Below are positions 1 through 8,264 of a DNA stretch of 12,779 nt, piece after piece (within the stretch, counting starts at the first letter, position 1; every line of letters begins with the position of its first letter). The stretch lies in the NCBI GenBank assembly GCA_905215145.1, contig CAJMOW010000024.1:1-12779 (forward strand), in the 5' to 3' direction. Source of the stretch: an uncultured bacterium. GTDB taxonomy: Bacteria > Bacillota_I > Bacilli_A > RF39 > UBA660. The position numbers were made by a program, and so were the translations under genes. A model generated the notes under the pieces. The model saw only the letters and a list, made by a program, of their open reading frames with translations. It was not told where the DNA came from and made no database searches.

Positions 1-112
1 TTATTCCTATTATATTAAATATTAAACTTAATATCATAATTACAAAAGTAATAATTAATAATGAAGTTATTATTCCTATATACTTTTGTTTTTTATTTTT
101 TCGTTTTTTCAT
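1..112 (-). CDS. N-terminus of a membrane protein, truncated by the window edge
   Basis: Thirty-seven residues are readable before the left edge: a lysine/arginine-rich start (MKKRKNKKQK) followed by one long hydrophobic segment at about residues 11-37. This is a typical cytoplasmic basic tail plus first transmembrane helix, or an uncleaved signal anchor. The start is well supported: an AGGAGG Shine-Dalgarno lies at 122-117, four bases before the ATG at 112-110, and overlaps the TAG stop of the upstream DUF951 gene, which suggests coupled translation. The family cannot be decided from 37 residues. A basic tail followed at once by a hydrophobic helix is seen at the start of AbgT/YfcC-type transporters among others, but that is only a guess. 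Confidence 0.6.
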   Translation of the reverse strand, partial: MKKRKNKKQKYIGIITSLLIITFVIMILSLIFNIIGI

Positions 113-120
113 AATACCTC

Positions 121-306
121 CTAATAGGTAATAATTTTTTTGATTTTCTTATTAAAATCTATTCTTGGAAGCATGATTATTCTTCCACATTCTACACATT
201 TTATTTTTATATCTGCACCTAACCTTATAATAGAAAAATTTTTTGAACCACAAGGATGTTGTTTTTTCATTTCTACAATCGTGCCTAACTTATACTCATT
301 TTGCAC
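121..306 (-). CDS. DUF951 family small zinc-ribbon-like protein
   Basis: A 61-residue protein with the hallmarks of DUF951, the family of B. subtilis YyzM: a VEMKKQHPCGS stretch near residues 11-21, a conserved IRLGADIKIKC core, a CVECGR knuckle near residues 37-42, and a MLPR ending followed by a basic tail. The three cysteines plus a histidine look like a small metal-binding site, but function is unknown. The start is GTG at 306-304, preceded at 317-311 by GGTGATC, a perfect complement to the 16S rRNA 3' tail, four bases upstream. The gene overlaps the end of the MscS-type gene by 11 bases and hands over to the next membrane gene with a Shine-Dalgarno that includes its own stop, so it sits mid-operon. 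DUF951 genes often lie beside parB and mscS near oriC in Bacillota. Confidence 0.88.
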   Translation of the reverse strand: MQNEYKLGTIVEMKKQHPCGSKNFSIIRLGADIKIKCVECGRIIMLPRIDFNKKIKKIITY

Positions 307-1096
307 TATGGATCACCACCTGATTATATGGAATTTCTATTTTGTTTTGATCTAATATTATTTTTAGTTCCTTTTTAATTTTTCTTTCTATTTCGTAATT
401 CTTAAGAGGAACTGTATCTGCTATTATTCTATATTTGATAGAAGAAGAAGCTAGTTCGTTTATTCCAAGTAACTGAACTTCACCTTTTAAACCATTTAGT
501 TCTTTTGTTAAATTTTTGCATAATTCTTCTAATACTTTTTCTACTTTTTCAAGATTGGAATCATATGACACATCTATATCCACAATAGCAACAGATTTAG
601 ACATACTATGATTTATTACTTTTTCTACCAAATGATTTGGAATTATAAGTACTTCTCCTGTATAAGCTCTAATCTTTGTTGTTTTCATTCCAAGTTCTAT
701 AACGTCACCTCTAAAGTCACCTATTGTTACATTATCTCCAACGCTATATTTATTTTCAAATACAATTGATACACCTGAAATAAAATCTTTTAATGTATCT
801 TGAACTGCTAGGCCTGCTGCTAACCCTACTATTCCAAGTGAAGTAACCAATGTCATCGTATCTACTCCAAAAACATTTAATATCATTAAAAAAGCTACTA
901 CAATGATAAAATATTTTTCTAAATTAATAATTATACTATACGCAGTATTTTTTCTTTTAATATCTACTTTTTTCACTTTCACACCAAATATTTTTTTAGT
1001 AAAATTTTTTAATAATAAATATATTAATATAGAAAACAAAATTATTAGTATTGGGTAAATAACCTCTTTAATAAGTATAGATTCTAAAATTTTCAT
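296..1096 (-). CDS. MscS-family small-conductance mechanosensitive channel
   Basis: A 266-residue inner-membrane channel of the short MscS type, which opens on membrane tension and releases solutes during hypo-osmotic shock. Three hydrophobic segments are visible at about residues 10-32, 57-77 and 82-110. The third is the Gly/Ala-rich pore helix (SLGIVGLAAGLAVQDTL), followed by the family signature FENKYSVGD and a GDFRGDVIELG beta domain. The C-terminal part (about 165-266) matches the cytoplasmic alpha/beta vestibule. Length fits the minimal three-helix members such as B. subtilis YkuT. The ATG is preceded by AAGGAG, which lies in the last two sense codons of parB, and only three bases separate the two genes, so it is cotranscribed with parAB. 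Its end overlaps the DUF951 gene. There is no sign of damage. Confidence 0.92.
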   Translation of the reverse strand: MKILESILIKEVIYPILIILFSILIYLLLKNFTKKIFGVKVKKVDIKRKNTAYSIIINLEKYFIIVVAFLMILNVFGVDTMTLVTSLGIVGLAAGLAVQDTLKDFISGVSIVFENKYSVGDNVTIGDFRGDVIELGMKTTKIRAYTGEVLIIPNHLVEKVINHSMSKSVAIVDIDVSYDSNLEKVEKVLEELCKNLTKELNGLKGEVQLLGINELASSSIKYRIIADTVPLKNYEIERKIKKELKIILDQNKIEIPYNQVVIHSAK

Positions 1097-1099
1097 ATA

Positions 1100-1984
1100 T
1101 TACTCCTTAACATTTAATACTTCTAGAATTCTATTTAAATCAGCTACGTTTGTAAAAGATATTTCTATTTTTTTTTCTTTTATTCTTACTTTTGTATCTA
1201 ATTTATCACGTAGTAAGTCTTCTACATATTTAAACTCGCGAGTATTTGAATTATTATTTACACGACTAATTTTTACTTTTTTTTCAATTTTATCAGAGCT
1301 TAAATCCTCTTCTGTTTGTCTAACTGGCAAATGTTCATCTATTATTTTATTAGCTAAGGCTTTCATTTCTTCTTCTGATTCTAATTTACTTAAAGCTCTT
1401 GCATGTCCCATTGTTATTTTTGAATCTGCTACCAATTGTTGAACTTCTTGTGGTAAACGAAGTAAACCAATTATATTAGTAACATGACTTCTACTTTTAC
1501 CTACTTTTTTTGCAAGTTCTTCTTGTGTAATTCCTAAATTTTGAATCATTTTCTTATAAGCTATTGCTTCTTCTATTGCATTTAAATTTTCACGTTGCAA
1601 ATTCTCTAATAAAGCAATCTCCATCATTTGTTCATCTGTAAAATTTCTGATAATTGCAGGGATTTTAGTTAAACCAGCTATTTTAGAAGCTCTATATCTT
1701 CTTTCTCCAGCAATTATTTCATAACCTTTAATACTTTTTTTAATTATTATTGGTTGAAAAACACCATGTTCTTTTATTGAATCAGCTAAATCTTGTAAGG
1801 CTTCTTCATCAAAAACCTTTCTTGGTTGATATGGATTTGGTCGTAATTCTTCTAATGGTATTTCTACAATTTCTTCATTAGTTGCACTTTCATATATTTT
1901 GTTTTCCATACTTTGTAAATCTAAATTTTCATTATTAAATAATTCTTCTAGGCCTCGACCTAGTGCTCTTTTTTTAGTTTCCAT
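1100..1984 (-). CDS. parB: ParB/Spo0J chromosome-partitioning CTPase
   Basis: ParB loads on parS sites near oriC, spreads as a CTP-dependent clamp, stimulates the ParA ATPase and recruits SMC. All family landmarks are present, counted from the ATG at 1984: N-terminal ALGRGLEEL that contacts ParA (7-15), NPYQPRK (50-56), the CTP-binding GERRYRA box (93-99), ALLENLQREN (124-133), a helix-turn-helix at GITQEELAKKVGKSRSHV (151-168), and a C-terminal dimerisation segment (about 250-294). I chose ATG 1984 (294 aa) over the longer TTG start at 1993, because GAGGTGA at 2000-1994 sits nine bases before the ATG and directly abuts the TTG. With this start the gene overlaps parA by 11 bases, a common arrangement. 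No noc paralogue is visible here. Confidence 0.95.
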   Translation of the reverse strand: METKKRALGRGLEELFNNENLDLQSMENKIYESATNEEIVEIPLEELRPNPYQPRKVFDEEALQDLADSIKEHGVFQPIIIKKSIKGYEIIAGERRYRASKIAGLTKIPAIIRNFTDEQMMEIALLENLQRENLNAIEEAIAYKKMIQNLGITQEELAKKVGKSRSHVTNIIGLLRLPQEVQQLVADSKITMGHARALSKLESEEEMKALANKIIDEHLPVRQTEEDLSSDKIEKKVKISRVNNNSNTREFKYVEDLLRDKLDTKVRIKEKKIEISFTNVADLNRILEVLNVKE

Positions 1985-2759
1985 TTCTTTCAATCACCTC
2001 TTTGGCTAAATTTAAATAAGCTTCTGTTCCTCTACTATGTGGGTCATACGCTATAATAGGTTTACCATGGCTTGGTGCTTCTGATAATCTTACAAGTCTT
2101 GGAATTATAGTATCATATACTCTTTCTTTAAAATAACTTTTAATATCTTCAACTACTTCTAATCCTAAATTTGTTCTATTATCAAGCATTGTAAGCAATA
2201 CTCCCTCTATATCTAAAGTAGGGTTTAGATTTTTTTGAGCAAGCATTATGGTATTAATTAATTGCATTATACCTTCTAGTGCGAAAAATTCACATTGTAC
2301 TGGTATTATTACTGAATCTGCTGCAGTCAAAGCATTCGTTGTAAGAATTCCCAAACTTGGTGGACAATCTATTATTATATAATCAAACATTTCTTTTGCT
2401 TGACTAAGATATTTTTTTAACTGTCCTCCCTTAGAAAAACCAGGTTCATATCTGCTTTTTTCCATAAGTTCTATATCCGCACCAGCTAAATTGATCGTTG
2501 CAGGTATTACATATAAATTTTTAAATTTAGTCTTTATTATTGCTTCGGATAATTCAGCATTATCTAAAAGTAAATCATAAATACTTTTCTTTATTGTTGA
2601 TTTATCTATACCTATTCCTGTACTAGCATTTCCTTGTGGATCTAAATCAACTAATAAAACACGTCTTTTTAGCACTCCAAGTGAAGCCGCTAAGTTTATA
2701 CTAGATGTAGTTTTCCCTACTCCACCTTTTTGATTTACTAATGCTATAATTTTACCCAT
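1974..2759 (-). CDS. parA: ParA/Soj chromosome-partitioning ATPase
   Basis: A 261-residue MinD/ParA-type ATPase that works with ParB in origin segregation; Soj in Bacillus also controls DnaA. The deviant Walker A KGGVGKTT is at 11-18, with both lysines of the ParA class. The A' motif VLLVDLDPQGN is at 34-44 and the Walker B region YIIIDCPPSLG at 127-137. The short N-terminus without a DNA-binding extension marks it as a chromosomal (Soj-like, type Ib-length) protein and not a plasmid type Ia protein. The start ATG has GGTGAT at 2768-2763 three bases upstream. It is the first gene of the parA-parB-mscS-DUF951 unit, with an extended -10 promoter about 100 bases upstream, just after the ftsH terminator. 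Confidence 0.96.
   Translation of the reverse strand: MGKIIALVNQKGGVGKTTSSINLAASLGVLKRRVLLVDLDPQGNASTGIGIDKSTIKKSIYDLLLDNAELSEAIIKTKFKNLYVIPATINLAGADIELMEKSRYEPGFSKGGQLKKYLSQAKEMFDYIIIDCPPSLGILTTNALTAADSVIIPVQCEFFALEGIMQLINTIMLAQKNLNPTLDIEGVLLTMLDNRTNLGLEVVEDIKSYFKERVYDTIIPRLVRLSEAPSHGKPIIAYDPHSRGTEAYLNLAKEVIERNGN
1994..2000 (-). promoter_or_regulatory. Shine-Dalgarno that fixes the parB start
   Basis: GAGGTGA on the minus strand lies nine bases before ATG 1984 and ends immediately before the in-frame TTG at 1993-1991. That leaves no room for initiation at TTG, so the nine-base-shorter frame is preferred. Confidence 0.6.
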
Positions 2760-2860
2760 TTTATCACCATCTCATTATACTTCTCTATATTTAATACTTT
2801 ATATAAATAATATTTCGAAAATTAACCCTTTCTTCTTATTCTTTATAACTGTGTAATTAT

Positions 2861-2889
2861 ATTGTACCATTTTCATTAAAAAAAGGAAA
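2861..2889 (-). promoter_or_regulatory. Candidate extended -10 promoter of the parAB operon
   Basis: The minus strand reads TG-G-TACAAT at 2869-2861, an extended -10 with one mismatch to TATAAT. Seventeen bases upstream is TTTCCT (2889-2884), a poor -35 inside the ftsH terminator hairpin. An extended -10 can work with a weak -35. The predicted start near 2855 gives a leader of roughly 95 bases before parA. A TATAAT at 2861-2856 overlaps and is an alternative -10. It is the only convincing promoter-like element in the 140-base ftsH-parA gap. Confidence 0.4.
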
Positions 2890-2901
2890 TATAATTTCCT
2901 T
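2878..2901 (-). terminator. Intrinsic terminator of the ftsH operon
   Basis: On the minus strand an 8-bp stem AAGGAAAT / ATTTCCTT with a three-base loop (TAT) is followed by an uninterrupted T tract (seven T in all, to 2878). The 5' arm starts in the ftsH TAA stop codon itself. It separates the ftsH unit from the parAB unit. It is AT-rich but well shaped. Confidence 0.75.
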
Positions 2902-4888
2902 ATTTATCTAATTCATTTAATAATTCTTCTTTTGCCATTTTGGAATAACCTTTTATTCCCTTTTCTTTTGCTAAATCCTTTAGTTCAGATAAAGTTAAAT
3001 CGTTTAGTGAAGCTGTTTTAAATTCACTATAATCTTTTTCATCATCTTCATCAGGCATACATCCATTTTCAACTAAATAATCGATTTGTTCTTTAGTAAT
3101 AGTTTCTCTTTCTATTAAAACCTCCGCAATTAAATCTAACAATTTTCTATTTTCTTTTATTATTTTAACTGCATTTTTATAACATTCATCTATTATTTTT
3201 CTCATTTCTTGATCTATTTCATATGCGACTTGAGATGAGAAGTTTCTTATTTTATTATAATCTCTTCCTAAGAAAACACTACCTTCATCATTACTTTCTA
3301 ATTGAATTGGCCCTAAACTACTCATACCATATTCTGTTACCATTGCACGCGCAATTTTTGTTGCTTGTTGAAAATCATTATGTGCTCCTGTTGTTATTTC
3401 ACCAAACACTAATTCTTCTGCTACACGTCCACCTAGCAATCCTGTAATTCTTTCAATTAGTTCTTTTCTAGTAGATGTAAATCTTTCTTCTTTTGGTTGC
3501 ATCATAGTGTAACCACCTGCATAACCTCTAGGAATAATAGTGATTTTTTGAACATCATTAGCACCATCTAATTTTATTCCTAAAACTGCATGTCCTGATT
3601 CATGATATGCTACTAATTTTTTATCATTTTCAGTATATTTTTTAGAAACTTTAGCTGGTCCCATTAAAACTCTATCTTGGGCCTCATCTAATTCTGCCAT
3701 AGTTATACATTTTTTATTTCTTCTAACTGTTAATAAAGCTGCTTCATTTAATAGGTTTTCTAAGTCTGCTCCACTAAATCCTACTGTTCTTGAAGCTATA
3801 TTTTCTAAATTAACATTTTTTGAAAATATTTTATTTTCAGCGTGAACTTTTAAAATTTCTTCTCTACCTTTTGCATCTGGTAAATTAACTTGGACTTGTC
3901 TATCAAAACGTCCTGGTCTAAGAAGTGCTGGGTCTAAAACGTCTGGTCTGTTTGTTGCAGCTATTATAATGATACCCTCATTAGCTCCAAATCCATCCAT
4001 TTCTGTTAAAAGTTGGTTTAATGTTTGTTCTCTTTCATCATGTCCTCCACCAAGACCTGCTCCTCTTTGTCTACCTACAGCATCAATTTCATCTATAAAT
4101 ATTAAGCATGGTGCACTTTGTTTTGCTTGTTTAAACATATCTCTTACTCTACTAGCACCTACTCCTACGAATAGTTCTACAAATTCTGAACCACTTATGT
4201 AAAAGAATGGTACGTTTGCTTCTCCTGCTACAGCTCGAGCAAGTAAAGTTTTTCCTGTTCCTGGTGGGCCTACTAATAATACTCCTTTAGGAATTCTTGC
4301 TCCCATTTTTTGAAATTTTGCTGGGCTTTTTAAAAAGTCTATTAATTCAGCTACTTCTTGTTTTTCTTCTGTTAATCCAGCTACTTGTTTGAAAGTAACC
4401 TTTTTGTTATTTTCACTTAAATGAGCTCTACTTTTTCCAAAATCCATAGATTTATTTGCTCCACCCATTTGTTTTGAAATGAAGAAGAACGCAAAACCTA
4501 TTAATATAACTGTTGGTAAAATATTTACAACAAACAATAATATTGTATTTGACCCTGGATCAGCTATTGTATCTAGTTTAAAATTATATTGTTTTTGAAG
4601 GTTAAGTAATTCTGTTATTACTTCCTCTGCTAATGGCATTTTTAATACAAATGTTTCATTTTCAGCGTAACCTTCCATAGTTCCTTCTATTTGATATAAA
4701 CTTGAACGTGTATATGGAACTACTACAATTTCTTTTATTTTATTTTCTGATGCAGATGCTAAAAATTGTTGATAATCAATTACATTAACTTTTTGATTTG
4801 CTATATTAAAAAAATATAAAATTCCTAGCATTACTAAAAATAAGAATAAGTATGGTAATATACCCTTTTTAACTGCTTTTTTATTCAC
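2900..4888 (-). CDS. ftsH: FtsH, membrane-bound ATP-dependent zinc metalloprotease with an extra C-terminal module
   Basis: FtsH is a hexameric AAA+ protease that extracts and degrades damaged membrane proteins and short-lived regulators. Landmarks: transmembrane helix 1 (about 11-29), an extracytoplasmic domain (30-112), helix 2 (about 115-138), Walker A GPPGTGKT (207-214), Walker B FIDEID (264-269), the second region of homology with [17 protein letters not shown] (311-327), zinc site HESGH (429-433) and the likely third ligand Asp near 505 (GAHNDF). After the normal protease end (about 610), an acidic linker (DEDDEKD) leads to [20 protein letters not shown] and an ELL-rich tail (about 627-662), a Rho_N/SAP-like fold by eye, not a standard FtsH part. 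The start is GTG, with AAGGAAG six bases upstream. It follows tilS by 14 bases, the Bacillus order minus hpt. Confidence 0.97.
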   Translation of the reverse strand: MNKKAVKKGILPYLFLFLVMLGILYFFNIANQKVNVIDYQQFLASASENKIKEIVVVPYTRSSLYQIEGTMEGYAENETFVLKMPLAEEVITELLNLQKQYNFKLDTIADPGSNTILLFVVNILPTVILIGFAFFFISKQMGGANKSMDFGKSRAHLSENNKKVTFKQVAGLTEEKQEVAELIDFLKSPAKFQKMGARIPKGVLLVGPPGTGKTLLARAVAGEANVPFFYISGSEFVELFVGVGASRVRDMFKQAKQSAPCLIFIDEIDAVGRQRGAGLGGGHDEREQTLNQLLTEMDGFGANEGIIIIAATNRPDVLDPALLRPGRFDRQVQVNLPDAKGREEILKVHAENKIFSKNVNLENIASRTVGFSGADLENLLNEAALLTVRRNKKCITMAELDEAQDRVLMGPAKVSKKYTENDKKLVAYHESGHAVLGIKLDGANDVQKITIIPRGYAGGYTMMQPKEERFTSTRKELIERITGLLGGRVAEELVFGEITTGAHNDFQQATKIARAMVTEYGMSSLGPIQLESNDEGSVFLGRDYNKIRNFSSQVAYEIDQEMRKIIDECYKNAVKIIKENRKLLDLIAEVLIERETITKEQIDYLVENGCMPDEDDEKDYSEFKTASLNDLTLSELKDLAKEKGIKGYSKMAKEELLNELDK

Positions 4889-4902
4889 AAATCTCTTCCT
4901 TT

Positions 4903-6228
4903 CTAATAATACCTTAGTATTATATCACACTTTTCGTCTTTTTTACTATTAAATTTAGATTTTTTAAGTCCTGGTATCCAAACTATTTTTCCTGTTGAAT
5001 CTACAACAATTGGCCATAAATCTCTTTCTGATGAATGAATTTTTGAATCTATAAATATATCTTTTATTTTCTTTGTACCTAACATTCCTTTTACACTAAT
5101 TTTATCGCCATTTTTTCGATTTCTTACATGAAGTGGCATGCATATATCTTTATAGTTTAGTCGACATATGTTATTATCATCAATTTCTGATGAATCTATA
5201 GCCTCTATAGTTTTACCATTAGGTAAAATTACATTTTCACTTATTTCTATTTCATAAGAATCTTTTTCTTCTTTTATTTTTTCTATGTAAAATTCATTAT
5301 ATGATTTTATTCCCTTCAAATTGTTTGGCAAAAATATATATGAATTAGATTTAGTTGATTTTATTAAATTGTTAATTAATTCAACATGTTTATCTGTTAT
5401 AAGCATTAGATCATCTTGATACTGTTTTTCTAATAACATATAAATTATTTTTTCCGAAATAACTTTATCGAGTTTCAAAAATTTTTCTATATTTATTTTA
5501 TTGTTATTAACTATTTCATCAAAAATATTTTTAGCTTGTTTTTCTATGTAATCATTATATTCTAAAATAGACTTACTAAATTTGTAAAACTTATGATGCA
5601 CATTTTTATCCTCATTTTTTAACATAGGTAATACATATTTTCTATATCTATTTCTCGTATATACATCTTTAAAATTTGATTGGTCTACAACATATTTTAA
5701 ATTATTTTTTTCTACATAAGAATATATATCATCTTTTGTAACTGTAATAAGTGGTCTAAATATTTTATATGAACCTTTATCTACTTCTTTTGAAAAGCCA
5801 CTATATCCCTTAAATGATGAACCCCTTACAATACGCATAAGTATAGTTTCTATTAAATCATCACCATGATGAGCTGTTAATAAATATTTTGAATTATATT
5901 TTTCAATTAATTTTTCAAAATAATCATATCTTTTTGTTCTGGCTTCATTATGAAAATTATCATCCCCATAATTTTCTATTTTCATATATTCAAAAATGAC
6001 TCCGTTTTTATCACAAAAATGCTTTACAAATATTTTTTCTTGCTCGCTTTCTTTTCTAACATTATGATTAACATGTGCACAAACAACATTTAAATTTAAG
6101 GTTTCTTTAGCTCTTATCATTAAATGTAATAAACTAATAGAATCTGCACCACCTGATACAGCAACTATTATATTTTCACCATTAAAATTCTTAAACTTTT
6201 CTAAAATTTCTAAATATGCTTCTTCCAT
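4903..6228 (-). CDS. tilS: TilS, tRNA(Ile)-lysidine synthetase
   Basis: TilS attaches lysine to C34 of the CAU-anticodon tRNA-Ile using ATP, so that it reads AUA and not AUG. AUA is abundant in this AT-rich genome, so the enzyme is likely essential. The PP-loop motif SGGADS is at 25-30, [11 protein letters not shown] at 51-61, the catalytic-domain signature [11 protein letters not shown] at 118-128, and [11 protein letters not shown] at 193-203. The C-terminal TilS domain (about 355-441) contains [12 protein letters not shown] and a [12 protein letters not shown] segment. At 441 residues it is close to Bacillus TilS. AGGAG lies before the ATG at 6228. It is 20 bases after ung and 14 before ftsH, so it is part of one transcript with both. 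In B. subtilis hpt lies between tilS and ftsH; here it does not. Confidence 0.95.
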   Translation of the reverse strand: MEEAYLEILEKFKNFNGENIIVAVSGGADSISLLHLMIRAKETLNLNVVCAHVNHNVRKESEQEKIFVKHFCDKNGVIFEYMKIENYGDDNFHNEARTKRYDYFEKLIEKYNSKYLLTAHHGDDLIETILMRIVRGSSFKGYSGFSKEVDKGSYKIFRPLITVTKDDIYSYVEKNNLKYVVDQSNFKDVYTRNRYRKYVLPMLKNEDKNVHHKFYKFSKSILEYNDYIEKQAKNIFDEIVNNNKINIEKFLKLDKVISEKIIYMLLEKQYQDDLMLITDKHVELINNLIKSTKSNSYIFLPNNLKGIKSYNEFYIEKIKEEKDSYEIEISENVILPNGKTIEAIDSSEIDDNNICRLNYKDICMPLHVRNRKNGDKISVKGMLGTKKIKDIFIDSKIHSSERDLWPIVVDSTGKIVWIPGLKKSKFNSKKDEKCDIILRYY

Positions 6229-6248
6229 ATATTGCTCCTAACTACTAC

Positions 6249-6899
6249 CTACCAATTAATAGGTTTAATATTATTTTTAATTAATATTTCGTTTGTCTTT
6301 GAAAATGGTTTACTTCCAAAAAATCCTTTGTTTGCAGATAAAGGTGATGGGTGTGCTGATTCTATTACATAATGTTTAGGATTAGTTATTAAATACTTTT
6401 TACTTCTAGCGTAACTTCCCCAAAGAATATAAACGACTGTTGAATCTTTTTCATTTATTTTTTTTATAATTGAATCTGTAAATTCTTCCCAACCTATTCC
6501 TCTATGTGAAAGAGGAGTGTCTTTTACTACAGTTAATACACTGTTTAACAATAATACTCCCTGCTCTGCCCAACTAGTTAATTCATTTTCTTTTCTAACT
6601 ATTTTTAAATCATCATATAACTCTTTAAGAATGTTATTTAATGATGGTGGTCTTCTAACCGCATTTCTCACCGAAAAACAAAAACCATGTGCTTCATTTT
6701 CACCATGATATGGATCTTGCCCTAATATAACTACTTTCACATCCTCATAATTAGTATACTTAAGTGCATTAAAAATTTCCTCTTTTTTAGGATAACAAAT
6801 TTTTGTAGAATATTCTTTTTTTAAAAAACTTCTAAGTCTTTTAAAATAATCTTTATTATATTCGTCTTTAAGTACATTATCCCAATTTTTTGTAACCAT
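6249..6899 (-). CDS. ung: Uracil-DNA glycosylase, family 1
   Basis: A 216-residue cytoplasmic enzyme that cuts uracil out of DNA and starts base-excision repair. The water-activating motif GQDPYHG is at 60-66 with catalytic Asp62. The uracil-recognition Asn lies in GVLLLNSVLTV (114-124, Asn119), and the DNA-intercalation loop HPSPLSA is at 183-189 with the catalytic His. The protein ends in PINW, close to the usual IDW ending of the family. Length (about 220) is normal. ATG at 6899 has GGTGAT five bases upstream. It lies 29 bases after the AGCS symporter and 20 before tilS, so it is probably cotranscribed. In B. subtilis ung is elsewhere, so its place between ksgA and tilS is a lineage-specific arrangement. 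Confidence 0.97.
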   Translation of the reverse strand: MVTKNWDNVLKDEYNKDYFKRLRSFLKKEYSTKICYPKKEEIFNALKYTNYEDVKVVILGQDPYHGENEAHGFCFSVRNAVRRPPSLNNILKELYDDLKIVRKENELTSWAEQGVLLLNSVLTVVKDTPLSHRGIGWEEFTDSIIKKINEKDSTVVYILWGSYARSKKYLITNPKHYVIESAHPSPLSANKGFFGSKPFSKTNEILIKNNIKPINW

Positions 6900-6928
6900 T
6901 TCAAATCACCAACTATATTTTAGCACAT

Positions 6929-8212
6929 TTAGTTGTTTTTATTAACATAAACTAAGATTTCTTTTCTTAATTTTATTATTGCATAAACATTTATTAGAAT
7001 AAGTAAAGCAACTATTATATCTACTAAAGACCATAAGTAATATGAAGAAGCAATGCAACCAACAAATACTATAAGTACAGTCGCTAATTTAAGTAAAAAG
7101 ATTTTTATACTATTTACATTACCAAAATATTTTAAACAAGATTCACCATAATAATAAGCTGTAACTATTGTTGAAAATGAAAATAAAATTATTGATAAAG
7201 TTAATACAATATCACCTAAAGAACCAAAATGGTACAAAAAAGCATTTTTAGTCATTTCTATACCATTCATATCAATATAATTTAAATCTTGATAGTTACT
7301 AGTTAAAACTATTATAGCTGTTGATATGCATATTAAAAACGTAGTTATATATATTCCAAGCATTTGAATATATCCTTGTTTAACTATATCCGTACTACAA
7401 CTTGTAGATGATACTATACTTCCTGTTCCAATACCAGATTCGTTTGAAAAAATTCCCCTTTGTATGCCAATTAAAAATCCTGATATAAAACCTGCAAAAA
7501 AAGATTTAAAGTTAAAAGCGTCTTTTATAATTTCTATAAATATTTGAGGAATTTTATTAATATTTAAAATTAAGACTATAAAAGCAAATAAAATATATAT
7601 AATTGTCATTATAGGTACTATCACAGTTGAAAACTTAGTAATTTGTTTTAATCCTCCATATATTATTATAAACGTTATTATTGAAAGAACGGTAGCTATA
7701 AAAAAAACATTTATGTTAGTATTTACTAAACTTCTTGTTATTGTATTAGATTGTATTCCACAAAAAAATCCAACATAACCTACAATTATTAATATTGCAT
7801 ATATATTTCCAAGTATTTTATTTTTTAATCCCTTCTTTATATAATAACTAGGACCACCTTTATACTGAAAATTAGCATCCTGTTCTTTATATATACCACC
7901 TAATATTGTTTCACAAAATGTATTTGTTGCACATAAAAATACTGTTATTATAAGCCAAAAAATTGTTCCTATTCCACCTGTATATATAGCAAGTGAAACA
8001 CCTGCAACACTACCTACTCCTATTCTTCCTGCAAGTGTTAGCATTAATGTTTGAAAATTTGATATACCATTTGTTTTACTATTTGAACCAATTGATTTAA
8101 ACATAGACTTAAAATTAAATTGGATTCCTTTTAGTTTATAAGTGAAATATATACTAGATGTTAAAATAATTAATGTTGCAAAAAACCATAATACCTTTGT
8201 TATAATTTGCAT
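6929..8212 (-). CDS. AGCS-family Na+ (or H+):alanine/glycine symporter
   Basis: An integral membrane amino-acid:cation symporter of the alanine/glycine (AGCS, AlsT-type) family with a LeuT-like fold and roughly ten or eleven hydrophobic segments. Family signatures are the LAGRIGVGSVAGVSLAIY stretch, which corresponds to the usual LAGT-G-GNIAGV segment, the GGPSYYIKKG element, and the FSNESGIGTGSI motif. In the first the usual Asn of GNIAGV is Ser, which could alter substrate or ion preference. I prefer ATG 8212 (427 aa) over ATG 8230: GGTGAT at 8221-8216 fits the later start, and nothing precedes the earlier one. Substrate is unproven; glutamine or serine are also known for this family. It is 52 bases after rsmA, with no clear terminator between, so probably the same transcript. 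Confidence 0.88.
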   Translation of the reverse strand: MQIITKVLWFFATLIILTSSIYFTYKLKGIQFNFKSMFKSIGSNSKTNGISNFQTLMLTLAGRIGVGSVAGVSLAIYTGGIGTIFWLIITVFLCATNTFCETILGGIYKEQDANFQYKGGPSYYIKKGLKNKILGNIYAILIIVGYVGFFCGIQSNTITRSLVNTNINVFFIATVLSIITFIIIYGGLKQITKFSTVIVPIMTIIYILFAFIVLILNINKIPQIFIEIIKDAFNFKSFFAGFISGFLIGIQRGIFSNESGIGTGSIVSSTSCSTDIVKQGYIQMLGIYITTFLICISTAIIVLTSNYQDLNYIDMNGIEMTKNAFLYHFGSLGDIVLTLSIILFSFSTIVTAYYYGESCLKYFGNVNSIKIFLLKLATVLIVFVGCIASSYYLWSLVDIIVALLILINVYAIIKLRKEILVYVNKNN

Positions 8213-8215
8213 AAT

Positions 8216-8221
8216 ATCACC
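8216..8221 (-). promoter_or_regulatory. Shine-Dalgarno that fixes the symporter start
   Basis: GGTGAT lies three bases before ATG 8212, the same spacing as in parA, rsmA and the 3D-domain gene. The upstream in-frame ATG at 8230 has only an A/T-rich stretch before it, and starting there would place this site inside the coding region. Confidence 0.55.
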
Positions 8222-8264
8222 AAAAAACATTATAAAACTTTAATTTGTCTTATAATGTCTTTTT

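Noticed and set aside
1985..1993. TTG start for parB at 1993
   Set aside because: It abuts the Shine-Dalgarno, while ATG 1984 has correct spacing and gives the usual short N-terminus.
3969..4202. Plus-strand open frames opposite ftsH and elsewhere (3223-3447, 6517-6708, 9466-9657, 12024-12374)
   Set aside because: They are antisense shadows of well-supported genes, have low-complexity Leu/Ser/Thr compositions, and lack ribosome binding sites.
6900..6928. CAACTA / TAGTTG hairpin between the symporter and ung
   Set aside because: Only six pairs with a long loop, no T tract, and it overlaps the ung Shine-Dalgarno. It is not a credible terminator.
8213..8230. Upstream ATG for the symporter at 8230
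   Set aside because: No ribosome site precedes it, and the Shine-Dalgarno of ATG 8212 would fall inside the extra codons.
8225..8264. TATAAT upstream of the symporter (minus 8237-8228 region) as a separate promoter
   Set aside because: The matching -35 position (CATTAT) has no similarity to TTGACA and there is no TG extension, so read-through from rsmA explains expression better.
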